From Chloroflexota bacterium (GTDB lineage Bacteria; Chloroflexota; Dehalococcoidia; SM23-28-2; RBG-16-64-32): 18,614 nucleotides of DNA. The stretch is from contig VBJT01000100.1 of the NCBI GenBank assembly GCA_005880075.1, positions 1 through 18,614 on the forward strand, written 5' to 3'. The notes below the pieces were generated by a model. It was not told the origin of the DNA. It saw only the letters and a program-made list of their open reading frames with translations, and ran no database searches. Positions 1 through 7,003 of the stretch are shown piece by piece. Each line of letters begins with the position of its first letter. The stretch's first letter is position 1. Both the position numbers and the translations under genes were made by a program.

Positions 1-27
1 GTAGGGGCGGGTCTTGGACCCGCCCTT
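1..27. repeat. Short palindromic repeat with GTAGGGGCG end
   Basis: A perfect 9-bp inverted repeat (5-13 against 17-25, loop TTG) forms a strong GC hairpin. It begins with GTAGGGGCG, the same end sequence that bounds the 102-bp inverted-repeat element inside the alpha-mannosidase gene (13010-13111), so it is probably a short or truncated member of that family. No T-run follows the stem, so a factor-independent terminator is less likely. The window edge may cut the element. Confidence 0.7.
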
Positions 28-57
28 AATACTGGCAGTCGTACTCACCAACACTGC

Positions 58-86
58 AAATGTAGCGGAACGCCTTCAGGCCTCCA
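58..86. repeat. AATGTAGCGG..CCTTCAGG repeat, copy 1
   Basis: This copy reads AATGTAGCGGAACGCCTTCA followed by GGCCTCC. Near-identical sequence recurs at 10744, 10809 and 2131, always outside coding sequence. It sits about 60 bases upstream of radC and could lie within its leader. Confidence 0.65.
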
Positions 87-146
87 CGTTGTGCCACTTC
101 GGCCTTCCGCTGCCAGCCCGCCCAGCGATAAGCTCTCGCCGCAACC

Positions 147-857
147 ATGACTGGCCTGGCCCTTGAGTACCACGCCCTCATCCGCGAGATGCCGACGGAC
201 GAGCGGCCGCGCGAACGCCTGCGCTACCACGGGCCGGACGCTCTCTCGAACGCCGAACTGCTCGCCATCCTGCTGCGCACCGGGAGCAAAGGCGAAAATG
301 TCGTCGCGCTGGCCACGCGTTTGCTCTCTAAGTTCGAGGGCGTGAATGCGCTCGGTCGCGCTTCCTTCGCCGAGCTGTGTGCCGAAAAGCACGTCGGTCC
401 AGCCAAGGCGGCGCAGGTGATCGCCGCCCTCGCGCTCGGCCAGCGCATTATGTCGGCTCAGCCTGAGCGAGCCTCAGTGCGCTCTCCCGAAGACGTCTTT
501 GCCCTCGTGGGAGCGGAGATGGCTCTGCTCGAGCAGGAACACCTGAGAGTGGTCCTGCTCAACACGCGCAACCAGGTGATGGGGATTCGTCAGATAAATA
601 AGGGCAACGTTCACAGCGCCGTCGTCCGTGTGGCCGAAATATTTCGTGACGCCCTGCGCGAGAACGCGCCGAACATCATCCTCGTGCACAATCATCCCTC
701 CGGCGACGCGTCCCCAAGCCCGGACGACGCCGCCCTGACGAAGCAGGTTGAAGAGGCCGGTCGCCTGCTCGGCATCGACGTCCTCGACCACGTGGTGATC
801 GGTCGCTCCGGCCCGGCCAGCCTGCGCGAGCTGGGTCTCGGCTTCGCGAAGAAATAG
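147..857 (+). CDS. radC: RadC family JAB/MPN-domain protein
   Basis: This 236-residue protein has the normal RadC (UPF0758) length and layout. The N-terminal part carries the RPRERL and ALSNAELLAILLRTG motifs (about residues 21-46) and a helix-hairpin-helix-like stretch near 74-101. The C-terminal JAMM/MPN metalloprotease-like domain has the signature HNHPSGDASPSPDD at 181-194. RadC was once linked to DNA repair, but that role is disputed and the family's biochemical function is not settled. The ATG at 147 is used because it precedes the conserved start of the family. No strong ribosome binding site is visible. The gene stands alone, with repeat sequence upstream and a promoter-like gap before the next gene. 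Confidence 0.95.
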   Translation: MTGLALEYHALIREMPTDERPRERLRYHGPDALSNAELLAILLRTGSKGENVVALATRLLSKFEGVNALGRASFAELCAEKHVGPAKAAQVIAALALGQRIMSAQPERASVRSPEDVFALVGAEMALLEQEHLRVVLLNTRNQVMGIRQINKGNVHSAVVRVAEIFRDALRENAPNIILVHNHPSGDASPSPDDAALTKQVEEAGRLLGIDVLDHVVIGRSGPASLRELGLGFAKK

Positions 858-879
858 CTTGCCCGGTGGGCAGCGCAAG

Positions 880-909
880 TTGCACCTTACGTTCGCGTCA
901 TGGTATACG
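880..909 (+). promoter_or_regulatory. Candidate promoter of acyl-CoA dehydrogenase 1
   Basis: A -10-like TATACG (904-909) lies 10 bases before the ATG at 920. A weak -35-like TTGCAC (880-885) is 18 bases upstream of it. There is no Shine-Dalgarno sequence between the -10 and the ATG, so a leaderless or nearly leaderless mRNA is implied. The -35 matches the consensus only in TTG. The call rests on the -10 and on the same arrangement before nagA and the SDR gene. Confidence 0.45.
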
Positions 910-919
910 GTAATCCGCC

Positions 920-2104
920 ATGGACTTTCGCTTTTCGCCAAAAGAAGAGACCTTCCGGCAGGAAATCCGCGACTGGCTGAAGGGCAACTTGCCCGAGGAC
1001 TGGACCGGCGACCGATTCACCCGCAGCGACGAAAACCGCAACGTCTACCGCGACTTCGCGAAGCGGCTGGCGACCAAGAATTGGGTCGCGCCCAACTGGC
1101 CCATCGAATACGGAGGGCTCGGCCTCTCCGTCATCGAGCAGCTCATCTTCAACGAGGAGATGTCCTACGCCAATGCACCGATTGGCTACAGCACCATCGG
1201 CGTCGGCTGGGCGGGCCCCACGATCATCGTCTACGGGACCGACCAGCAGAAGAAGCAGCACCTCAGCGCAATCACCAACGCCGAGACTATGTGGTGCCAG
1301 GGCTTCAGCGAGCCGAACGCCGGCTCTGACCTCGCCAACCTGGCGACGCGCGCGGTCAAGGACGGCGACGACTACGTCATCAACGGCCAGAAGATCTGGA
1401 CTTCCGGCGCGCACTACGCGAATTGGATGATCCTCATCGCGCGCACAGACCAGGAGGCGCCGAAGCACAAGGGCATCTCCTATTTCCTCGTCGATATGAA
1501 GACACCGGGCATCAGCACGCGCCCGCTTATCGACATGATGAACAACCACGGCTTCAATGAGGTCTTCTTCGAGAACGCCCGCGTGCCCAGAGACTGCCTC
1601 CTCGGCGAGGAGAACCGTGGCTGGTACATGGCGACAACCACTCTCGACTTTGAACGCTCCTCGATCGGTGGTGCGGTCGGCGCACGGAAGATGCTGGAGG
1701 AGCTGACAGAATACACCCGCGAGACGCCTGTTCCCGGAAACGGCCACCGCCTCTCGGACGAAATCCCCGTAAAGGTGCGTCTCGCTGATGCGGCAATCGA
1801 GGCAGAGCTGGGCCGGCTGCTGTCGTATCGCGTGGCCGCCATGCAGGCCCGCGGCCTAGTTCCGAACTACGAATCATCCATCGCCAAGCTCTTCAACACC
1901 GACATGCAGCTGCGCATGGCGAAGGCGGGCATGGAGATCATGGGCCTCTACGGCCAGCTCGACCCAAAGAGCAAGTGGGTGCCGCTCAAGGGCCGCTTTG
2001 AGCGCCAGTACCTATGGCAGACTGGCCTTGCCGTCGGCGGCGGCACCACCGAGATCCAGAAGAACATCATCGCCCAGCGCGGCCTCGGCATGCCGCGAGG
2101 CTAG
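920..2104 (+). CDS. Acyl-CoA dehydrogenase family protein (probable catalytic subunit)
   Basis: An FAD-dependent flavoenzyme expected to introduce a 2,3 double bond into an acyl-CoA thioester and pass electrons to ETF. At 394 residues it has full family length. The FAD/substrate signature GFSEPNAGSD is at 128-137, followed by INGQKIWTSGAHYANWM. Near the C-terminus GGGTTEIQKNIIAQRGLGMP replaces the MCAD-type YEGTxQIQ, so the usual late catalytic Glu position is glycine. Glu245 in LDFERSSIGG aligns instead with the helix-G base used by isovaleryl-CoA dehydrogenase and by the catalytic subunit of mycobacterial alpha2beta2 sterol side-chain dehydrogenases. The second acyl-CoA dehydrogenase (3110-4240) lacks this Glu, and a joint complex is inferred. 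The substrate cannot be read from sequence. Confidence 0.93.
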   Translation: MDFRFSPKEETFRQEIRDWLKGNLPEDWTGDRFTRSDENRNVYRDFAKRLATKNWVAPNWPIEYGGLGLSVIEQLIFNEEMSYANAPIGYSTIGVGWAGPTIIVYGTDQQKKQHLSAITNAETMWCQGFSEPNAGSDLANLATRAVKDGDDYVINGQKIWTSGAHYANWMILIARTDQEAPKHKGISYFLVDMKTPGISTRPLIDMMNNHGFNEVFFENARVPRDCLLGEENRGWYMATTTLDFERSSIGGAVGARKMLEELTEYTRETPVPGNGHRLSDEIPVKVRLADAAIEAELGRLLSYRVAAMQARGLVPNYESSIAKLFNTDMQLRMAKAGMEIMGLYGQLDPKSKWVPLKGRFERQYLWQTGLAVGGGTTEIQKNIIAQRGLGMPRG

Positions 2105-2130
2105 CGCCCATGCTGGCGGAACGACGCATG

Positions 2131-2183
2131 AATGTAGCCCGGTACCTTCAGGTGCCGGTGGGGCGTCGGAGCGCCGGGCTACA
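2131..2183. repeat. Hairpin repeat with TGTAGCCCGG arms, copy 2
   Basis: TGTAGCCCGG (2133-2142) is exactly complementary to CCGGGCTACA (2174-2183). Between them lies the family core CCTTCAGG, inside a smaller ACCTTCAGGT dyad. This is the most complete member of the AATGTAGC family in the window. It occupies the gap between the first acyl-CoA dehydrogenase and the methyltransferase, where it may act as an mRNA stability element or partial terminator. Confidence 0.8.
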
Positions 2184-2208
2184 CACTTAGGATCCCGCGA
2201 GGCAACAT

Positions 2209-3087
2209 TTGGTGCAGAGAAGCACTGGCGAAGCGGCAAGGCTCACTGGGCCGGCCGCCCGCAAGCATGACGAGATGGTTGCCGCCCGCCAGGCTCAATA
2301 CGAGCGCACCCGCGGCCCGCAGCCCGACACCTGGGGCGCCATTGCCTCCCGCTTTCGGGCCGACCCCAAGCGCGAACCCGACCCCTTCCTCGAGAAGCTC
2401 GCTTCGTTCCTCCGACCGGACGACGTCCTCGTTGACATCGGAGGCGGGGCCGGGCGCAACTCTCTGCCGATGGCAAGCCGCTGCCGCGAGGTGATTAACG
2501 TCGAACCATCGCCCGGAATGCTTGCCGAGTTCCGCGCCTCCGCCGACGAGGCGAGGATAAGGAACGCGCGGGCAATCCAGGGCGGCTGGATGGAAGCGGA
2601 AGGCGTTGAAGCCGATGTCTTGCTCGCCGCGCACGTCACCTACTTCGTGCCGCAGATCGAGCCGTTCATCGACAAGCTGGAAGCGGCCTGCCGGCGTCGG
2701 GTGATCATCGACGTGCTCACTGTGCCACCGCCAAACCAGTCGCCCCAGTTCTTCCGCCTGGTGTACGGGGACGACCAGGCGCTCGTCCCTGGCCCGCACG
2801 AACTGCTGGCGGTACTCGAGGAGATGGGTCTCACACCCGATGTTATCGATGTCGGCGGCGCGACTGCGCGTCGGCCCCTGCCTCGCACAGAAGAGGACGC
2901 CATCAACAACGAGCTTGGCTTCGGCTGGATAGCGCCTCACGATGTGGATCGGGCGCATAACCTCTTCATCGACCACTTCGATGAACTCTGGCTGGAGACG
3001 CCAACTGGCTTTGCCCGCCGCGGCGCCGAAGTGGTCCGAGAGCTAATGATCACCTGGGAGCCAGCGCGTGGCGGCTTAAGACAGTGA
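2209..3087 (+). CDS. Class I SAM-dependent methyltransferase
   Basis: A Rossmann-fold methyltransferase of 292 residues from the TTG at 2209. SAM-binding motif I is VDIGGGAGRNSLPMA (75-89). The acidic residue ending strand 2 is Glu99 in VINVEPSPGM, and a motif IV-like segment is DVLLAAHVTYFVP (about 136-148). The acceptor is unknown. The start is uncertain: TTG 2209, GTG 2212 and ATG 2275 (residue 23) all precede the conserved region, with only a GAGG upstream of the first two. It lies between two acyl-CoA dehydrogenase genes, 22 bases before the second, so co-transcription with that one is likely. Whether it serves the same pathway is not shown. Confidence 0.85.
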   Translation: MVQRSTGEAARLTGPAARKHDEMVAARQAQYERTRGPQPDTWGAIASRFRADPKREPDPFLEKLASFLRPDDVLVDIGGGAGRNSLPMASRCREVINVEPSPGMLAEFRASADEARIRNARAIQGGWMEAEGVEADVLLAAHVTYFVPQIEPFIDKLEAACRRRVIIDVLTVPPPNQSPQFFRLVYGDDQALVPGPHELLAVLEEMGLTPDVIDVGGATARRPLPRTEEDAINNELGFGWIAPHDVDRAHNLFIDHFDELWLETPTGFARRGAEVVRELMITWEPARGGLRQ

Positions 3088-3109
3088 CGCAGAAGGAGGA
3101 ATGCCTTAA

Positions 3110-4240
3110 ATGGATCTTGGACTAGACGAACAGCAGGAGATGCTCAAGAACTTTGCCCGCGATTTCCTCGAGAAGGAGTGCCCGGAGTCGCTCGTCCGGG
3201 CGATGGAGGACGACGAGAAAGGCTACTCGCCCGAGCTGTGGCAGAAGATGGCGCAGCAGGGCTGGATGGGTCTCATCATCCCCGAGGAATACGGCGGGAC
3301 CGGCATGAACATCTGCGAGCTCGTCGTGCTCCTCGAGGAGTTCGGCCGGGCTCTCGTACCGGGGCCATTCATCTCGACAGTGGTGCTGGCCGGCGTGCCG
3401 GTCATGGAAGCGGGCACTGAGCAGCAGAAGAGCTGGGTGCTACCGAAGATCGCGTCGGGCGAGCTGATCATGACGCTCGCCTTGACCGAGCCCTCCGCCA
3501 AGTGGACGGCGGACGGCGTGCAGCTCGAGGCGAAAAAAGAGGGAAACGACTACGTCCTCAATGGCACCAAGTTGTTTGTGCCCGACGCGCACGTCAGCGA
3601 CAGGATGATCGTGGCCGCCCGCACCAGTGGCAGCGGCGAGGACGGCATCACCCTATTCTTTGTCGATTCGGGCGATCCCGGTATCAAGTTCGAGGTGCTG
3701 AAAACGATAGCGGCCGACAAGCAGTGTGAGGTGACCTTCGAGAATATGAAGGTGGCCGCGCAGAACATACTCGGCGAAGAGGGCAAGGGTTGGCCGATCA
3801 TCGAGAAGACGAAGAAGGTAGCGACGGTCGCTGCCTGCGCTTACCTCGTCGGGCTCTCGCAGATGGACTTCGACGTCACCCTGAACTATGCAAAGGAGCG
3901 GGTGCAGTTCGGGCGGCCGATCGGCTCCTTCCAGGCGATCCAGCACAAGCTCGCGGATGCCGTTATCGATGTGGACGGCTCACGCTTCATCACGTACAAG
4001 GCGGCCTGGAGCCTTCAGGAAGGCGAGCCGGACGCCGACCTGATGATCAGCATGGCCAAGGCCTGGACTTCGGACGCGTCACGCCGCGTCGTCGCCCACG
4101 GTCAGCAAATACACGGCGGCATCGGCTTCACGAAGGAATACAAGATCCAACTCTACTTCCGCCGCCAGAAATGGATGGAGCTAATGTGGGGGGACGCGGA
4201 CTACCACCGCGAATTGGTGGCGCAGAAGCTCGAAGTCTGA
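3110..4240 (+). CDS. Acyl-CoA dehydrogenase family protein (probable non-catalytic partner)
   Basis: A 376-residue acyl-CoA dehydrogenase fold. It has the N-terminal helical domain with IPEEYGGTGM (57-66), a degenerate middle signature LALTEPSAKW (123-132) instead of TEPxAGSD, the helix motif YAKERVQFGRPIGSFQAIQH (260-279), and QIHGGIGFTKEY (333-344). The MCAD-type Glu position falls in MELMWGDADYHRE and is not Glu. The helix-G Glu present in the first dehydrogenase aligns with Ala in KVATVAACAYLVG. The protein may therefore depend on a partner for catalysis, as in known alpha2beta2 dehydrogenases; this is inferred from hand alignment. AAGGAGGA (3093-3100) lies 9 bases before the ATG, so translation should be efficient. 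Confidence 0.92.
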   Translation: MDLGLDEQQEMLKNFARDFLEKECPESLVRAMEDDEKGYSPELWQKMAQQGWMGLIIPEEYGGTGMNICELVVLLEEFGRALVPGPFISTVVLAGVPVMEAGTEQQKSWVLPKIASGELIMTLALTEPSAKWTADGVQLEAKKEGNDYVLNGTKLFVPDAHVSDRMIVAARTSGSGEDGITLFFVDSGDPGIKFEVLKTIAADKQCEVTFENMKVAAQNILGEEGKGWPIIEKTKKVATVAACAYLVGLSQMDFDVTLNYAKERVQFGRPIGSFQAIQHKLADAVIDVDGSRFITYKAAWSLQEGEPDADLMISMAKAWTSDASRRVVAHGQQIHGGIGFTKEYKIQLYFRRQKWMELMWGDADYHRELVAQKLEV

Positions 4241-4243
4241 CGC

Positions 4244-4594
4244 TCAGGCCCGGCTGCCGCTGCCGGGACGGTGAACGGCGCCCGTCACCGGCTCGGCGCC
4301 TGCATCGAGCAGGTAGCCGATCCCCTGCACGGTCTTGATGAGAGCAGGGCCGGACGAGGTGGCTTCCAGCTTCGAGCGCAGCCGAGACATCCAGACCCTT
4401 AAGTACGGCAGCTCACGGCGGTAAGACGCGCCCCAAACGTTGGTGAGCATCTGGTGAGCGGGGACTGCGCGGCCCGGCCGGACGGCCAGTTCGCGCAGCA
4501 GCAGGCGTTCCTTCCGCGTGAGCGGCAGTTTTTCCCCTTGGCGGCTCGCCTCGCCGCTGGTCGTGTCGATTTGCAGCCCGTTCACCCGAAGCAC
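4244..4594 (-). CDS. Receiver-less winged-helix DNA-binding protein, KdpE-like
   Basis: A 116-residue protein consisting almost wholly of an OmpR/PhoB-type C-terminal winged-helix domain. Visible parts are PLTRKERLLLRELAVRPGRA (24-43), NVWGASYRRELPYLRVWMSR (52-71, the turn and recognition helix), and KTVQGIGYLL (87-96, the wing). The WG-Y--YLRVWMSRLR pattern resembles KdpE. There is no receiver domain or phosphoacceptor Asp. I chose the GTG at 4594, two bases after the stop of the upstream gene, because GAGGGA lies just before it. A longer in-frame start at 4675 would only overlap that gene. It is the last gene of the GGDEF/HD-GYP operon and is probably its DNA-binding output or an autoregulator (inference). 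Confidence 0.82.
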   Translation of the reverse strand: MLRVNGLQIDTTSGEASRQGEKLPLTRKERLLLRELAVRPGRAVPAHQMLTNVWGASYRRELPYLRVWMSRLRSKLEATSSGPALIKTVQGIGYLLDAGAEPVTGAVHRPGSGSRA

Positions 4595-4596
4595 GG

Positions 4597-5181
4597 CTAT
4601 CCCTCTTCGCTCGCCGGCTTCTTCCCGTAGAACAGCGCGCGCCCCATGTTGATGATCAGCAGCGGCTCGCGCCATACTTGCGATCTACCCTTATCGGCAG
4701 TCACCGTCACATCGGTGAACGGCACAAAGTGATGATCGGACACAATAGGCACCAGTTTCGGGTCGGCCTCCGGCATCAAGTGCAGGTGACCGGTAGCCTC
4801 ATAGCCCGGCAAGACCACCGTTGAAGGAATGCGCTTCTTGCGCACGACCTCAAAAGGGTCCGGCTTGTGCACCTCTCCGCGCGGAATGGCGAAGAGAATG
4901 CCACTCCGGTCGAGCTGAATAACGTCGAAGCTACGCGTGTCAGCGTCGGGATTAAGCGGGTCGTCGAGGGTACCCGAGTTCATTATGAAATAAGTCATGT
5001 CATTCGAGTTCAGGATGTCGACGAGGCGGCGCGGCACGCCCGGCGCGAACAACTCGCCGTTCACGCGGAAGCTGTCCATCACTATCTCGACGGTTACGCC
5101 AGTTGTTCTCGGCGCCTCGTGCTCCGGCGGCGCTTCGGGACCCGGGGCAACGCCGGCATACTGCTCGGTGTCTGTTTCCAT
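4597..5181 (-). CDS. Unrecognised 194-residue protein with internal duplication
   Basis: I do not recognise a family. After a Glu/Pro-rich N-terminus (1-25) come two similar, probably beta-rich units of about 60-70 residues. Unit one begins with VTVEIVMDSFRVNGELF and continues through LVDILNSNDMTYFIM. Unit two begins with PSTVVLPGYEATGHLHLMPE and continues through LVPIVSDHHFVPFTDVTVTA. Both follow a pattern of hydrophobic strand, F/Y-x-x-x-G-x-L/F, then Pro, LV-x-I, a short loop and another strand. There is no signal peptide or membrane segment. The ATG lies one base after the HD-GYP stop codon, and the gene ends two bases before the winged-helix gene, so it is a firm operon member. A nucleotide-sensing or effector role is only a guess from context. 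Confidence 0.8.
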   Translation of the reverse strand: METDTEQYAGVAPGPEAPPEHEAPRTTGVTVEIVMDSFRVNGELFAPGVPRRLVDILNSNDMTYFIMNSGTLDDPLNPDADTRSFDVIQLDRSGILFAIPRGEVHKPDPFEVVRKKRIPSTVVLPGYEATGHLHLMPEADPKLVPIVSDHHFVPFTDVTVTADKGRSQVWREPLLIINMGRALFYGKKPASEEG

Positions 5182-5182
5182 T

Positions 5183-6019
5183 TCAGACCCCAGAGGCCAC
5201 GCGTGCGTCTTTACCGCCCAGCGGGCTGCCGTTTTCGCGGCCCTCGCCGAAGAGGCCTCGCCTCTCCGCTTCGGCCAGCGCCCTCACGACCACGGGGTCG
5301 AATTGAGTTCCTGCGTGGCGCAGGACCTCTTGCATGGCGTCTTCGTGTGTTCGCGTTTTGCGGTACGGCCGCTCGGACGTCATTGCCACGTACGCATCGA
5401 GAACCGACAGGATGCGAGCAGCGATCGGTATCTTCTCGCCCGAAACACCTCGCGGATAGCCCTGGCCGTCGTACCGCTCGTGGTGACAGCGGACCACTTC
5501 CGCCAACTCGCGAAGGAAGCTGACCTCGCTCAGCATGCGGTAGCCGATCTCCGGATGCCGCTTCATTTCTCGCCAGTCGTGTTCCGTGAAGTCTTCTTCC
5601 TTCAACAAGACCGACTCAGCGACGCCTCTTTTGCCAATATCGCGCAGTGCCGCCGCCTGGTCCACGAGGGCCGCCTGTTCGGTCGGCACTCTCATTTGTC
5701 TCACAAGAATGGAGGCCAGCCGCGAAAGCCTTTCCAGCTCACGGTCCCGCACCGTGTCGCGCATGCCCAGCGCTGCGCACAGGCGCTCAATGATCGCGTC
5801 AGTGTTAGAGCGCGACGCCTCGAGCTGCGCCTTGAGCGAGGCGGCCTCCTTGCGGTTGTTGCCAACAATCCGCCACACGGACAGCCACATGATCAGAACG
5901 AGCGCTATGATCGCCGTTGTCGCGCTCGCGACCATTGCGATCAACGACAACGCCAGGGCCGTCGCCAGCGAAGCGCCGCTCAGGATGAGTATTCGCCGTA
6001 ACCTTCCGTTCTTAGACAT
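5183..6019 (-). CDS. Membrane-anchored HD-GYP domain protein with altered HD motif
   Basis: A 278-residue protein with two predicted membrane helices (about 9-31 and 33-52), a short coiled region (about 55-80) and an HD-GYP domain. HD-GYP enzymes hydrolyse cyclic di-GMP at a bi- or trinuclear metal site. HPEIGYRML (155-163), HHERYDGQGYP (179-189), DAYVAMTSERPYR and GTQFDP are present. However, the HD motif reads AALRDIGKRG, so His is replaced by Arg126. The upstream His of the usual HSxRV motif is also absent (ELERLSRLA). The CGC codon at the first site was checked on the minus strand. Reduced activity or a binding-only role is therefore likely. The gene starts 18 bases after the GGDEF gene and ends one base before the next ORF. 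Confidence 0.9.
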   Translation of the reverse strand: MSKNGRLRRILILSGASLATALALSLIAMVASATTAIIALVLIMWLSVWRIVGNNRKEAASLKAQLEASRSNTDAIIERLCAALGMRDTVRDRELERLSRLASILVRQMRVPTEQAALVDQAAALRDIGKRGVAESVLLKEEDFTEHDWREMKRHPEIGYRMLSEVSFLRELAEVVRCHHERYDGQGYPRGVSGEKIPIAARILSVLDAYVAMTSERPYRKTRTHEDAMQEVLRHAGTQFDPVVVRALAEAERRGLFGEGRENGSPLGGKDARVASGV

Positions 6020-6037
6020 TTTCTCCCTCTCTGGCGC

Positions 6038-6934
6038 CTAATTTCCCAGCGCGTAGTCGTCGATTAATGCCCCTGCGTCATCTAGTTCCTGTGGCGATTC
6101 GGGCTCTTCCGGAAGACGGCGGGACATCTTATTGGCGTACATATCGGCGTCCGCCCAATGCAACATCTCGTCCAGGCTATCGCCGCCCCAGGGATAGCCG
6201 GCCACGCCGATTGAAACGGTGACCATCAACTCGGTCTCGTCGTCTTCATACATCGGCTTGCGTTCCATCTCTTCCCAGAGGCGCCGAGCCAGGGCAAAGG
6301 CGCCGCGCTTGTCGGTCCCCGGCATGACAACGCCGAATTCATCCCCACCCAGCCGCGCCGCCACGTCCGTCGTCCGGATGTGCTTCGAGATGATCGCGGC
6401 TAGGTTGGTGATCACGATGTCGCCCACCCCGTGTCCGAACTCGTCGTTGATGCCCTTCAGGCCGTCTAGGTCCATCAGCAGGATTGCGAGTGTATCCCGC
6501 CGCTGCTGCGCCCGCGTCAACTCTTCTTCGCTCACCTCGTAGAAGTGACGGCGGTTGTGGAGGCCAGTCATCTCGTCGCGAGAAGCCACTTCCTTGAGCT
6601 CCGACACGCGCATCAGCAGTTGGGCCTGGTGGCGGTGCAACAGCACGACCTGCATCTTGAAAAGCACGAGGCTCGAAAACAGCCCGTATGCAAGCGGAAT
6701 GCCGCCGAGAGCCGAATACACCGGATACTGCCAGCCACTCGTTGCGGACGCGAGCAGTGGGAGGAGCAGCGCCGCTGTGACCAGCGTGACCGCGACCCCT
6801 CCCACCCAGGCCACGCGACGGATCATCGACTCTTCGCGCGTGAGCCGTTCTTCGTCAAGCATTGGCTTCGAATGTGCTGCTGATTCGCTCATACCGTCCT
6901 GTTTCCGGGGGATTGCGTGCATGGGCCGCTTCAC
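6038..6934 (-). CDS. Diguanylate cyclase (GGDEF) with membrane anchor
   Basis: A 298-residue protein predicted to make cyclic di-GMP from two GTP. It has two membrane segments (about 41-63 and 72-97), a short helix, and a GGDEF domain from about residue 117. The metal and substrate signature is MDLDGLKGINDEFGHGVGD (154-172), and the active-site loop is RLGGDEF (194-200). RTTD (187-190) lies at the canonical I-site spacing before GGDEF, so product feedback inhibition is expected. The start is GTG 6934 with AAGGA five bases upstream; an internal ATG at residue 15 is an alternative. It is the first gene of the four-gene minus-strand set and lies 69 bases after nagA, which may or may not share its transcript. 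Confidence 0.94.
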   Translation of the reverse strand: MKRPMHAIPRKQDGMSESAAHSKPMLDEERLTREESMIRRVAWVGGVAVTLVTAALLLPLLASATSGWQYPVYSALGGIPLAYGLFSSLVLFKMQVVLLHRHQAQLLMRVSELKEVASRDEMTGLHNRRHFYEVSEEELTRAQQRRDTLAILLMDLDGLKGINDEFGHGVGDIVITNLAAIISKHIRTTDVAARLGGDEFGVVMPGTDKRGAFALARRLWEEMERKPMYEDDETELMVTVSIGVAGYPWGGDSLDEMLHWADADMYANKMSRRLPEEPESPQELDDAGALIDDYALGN

Positions 6935-7003
6935 ACGCTTCCTTCGCCACAGAGTAAGACGTCACCCCAAGTAGTGAGTTACATAACTGACGCGTGTGAG
7001 CGA

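Noticed and set aside
1..27. Factor-independent terminator
   Set aside because: The hairpin is strong but is followed by CCCTTAAT without a T-run, and its end matches a repeat family.
887..1747. Long open frame on the minus strand opposite the first acyl-CoA dehydrogenase
   Set aside because: It lies wholly inside a gene with clear family motifs, and its translation is low-complexity without recognisable motifs; it is a GC-driven shadow.
4595..4675. Longer start for the winged-helix gene
   Set aside because: It would overlap the upstream gene by about 79 bases, while a GTG with a ribosome binding site lies two bases after that gene's stop.
4997..6001. 334-codon plus-strand frame across the HD-GYP gene
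   Set aside because: It is antisense to a convincing HD-GYP gene, and its translation has no family signature.
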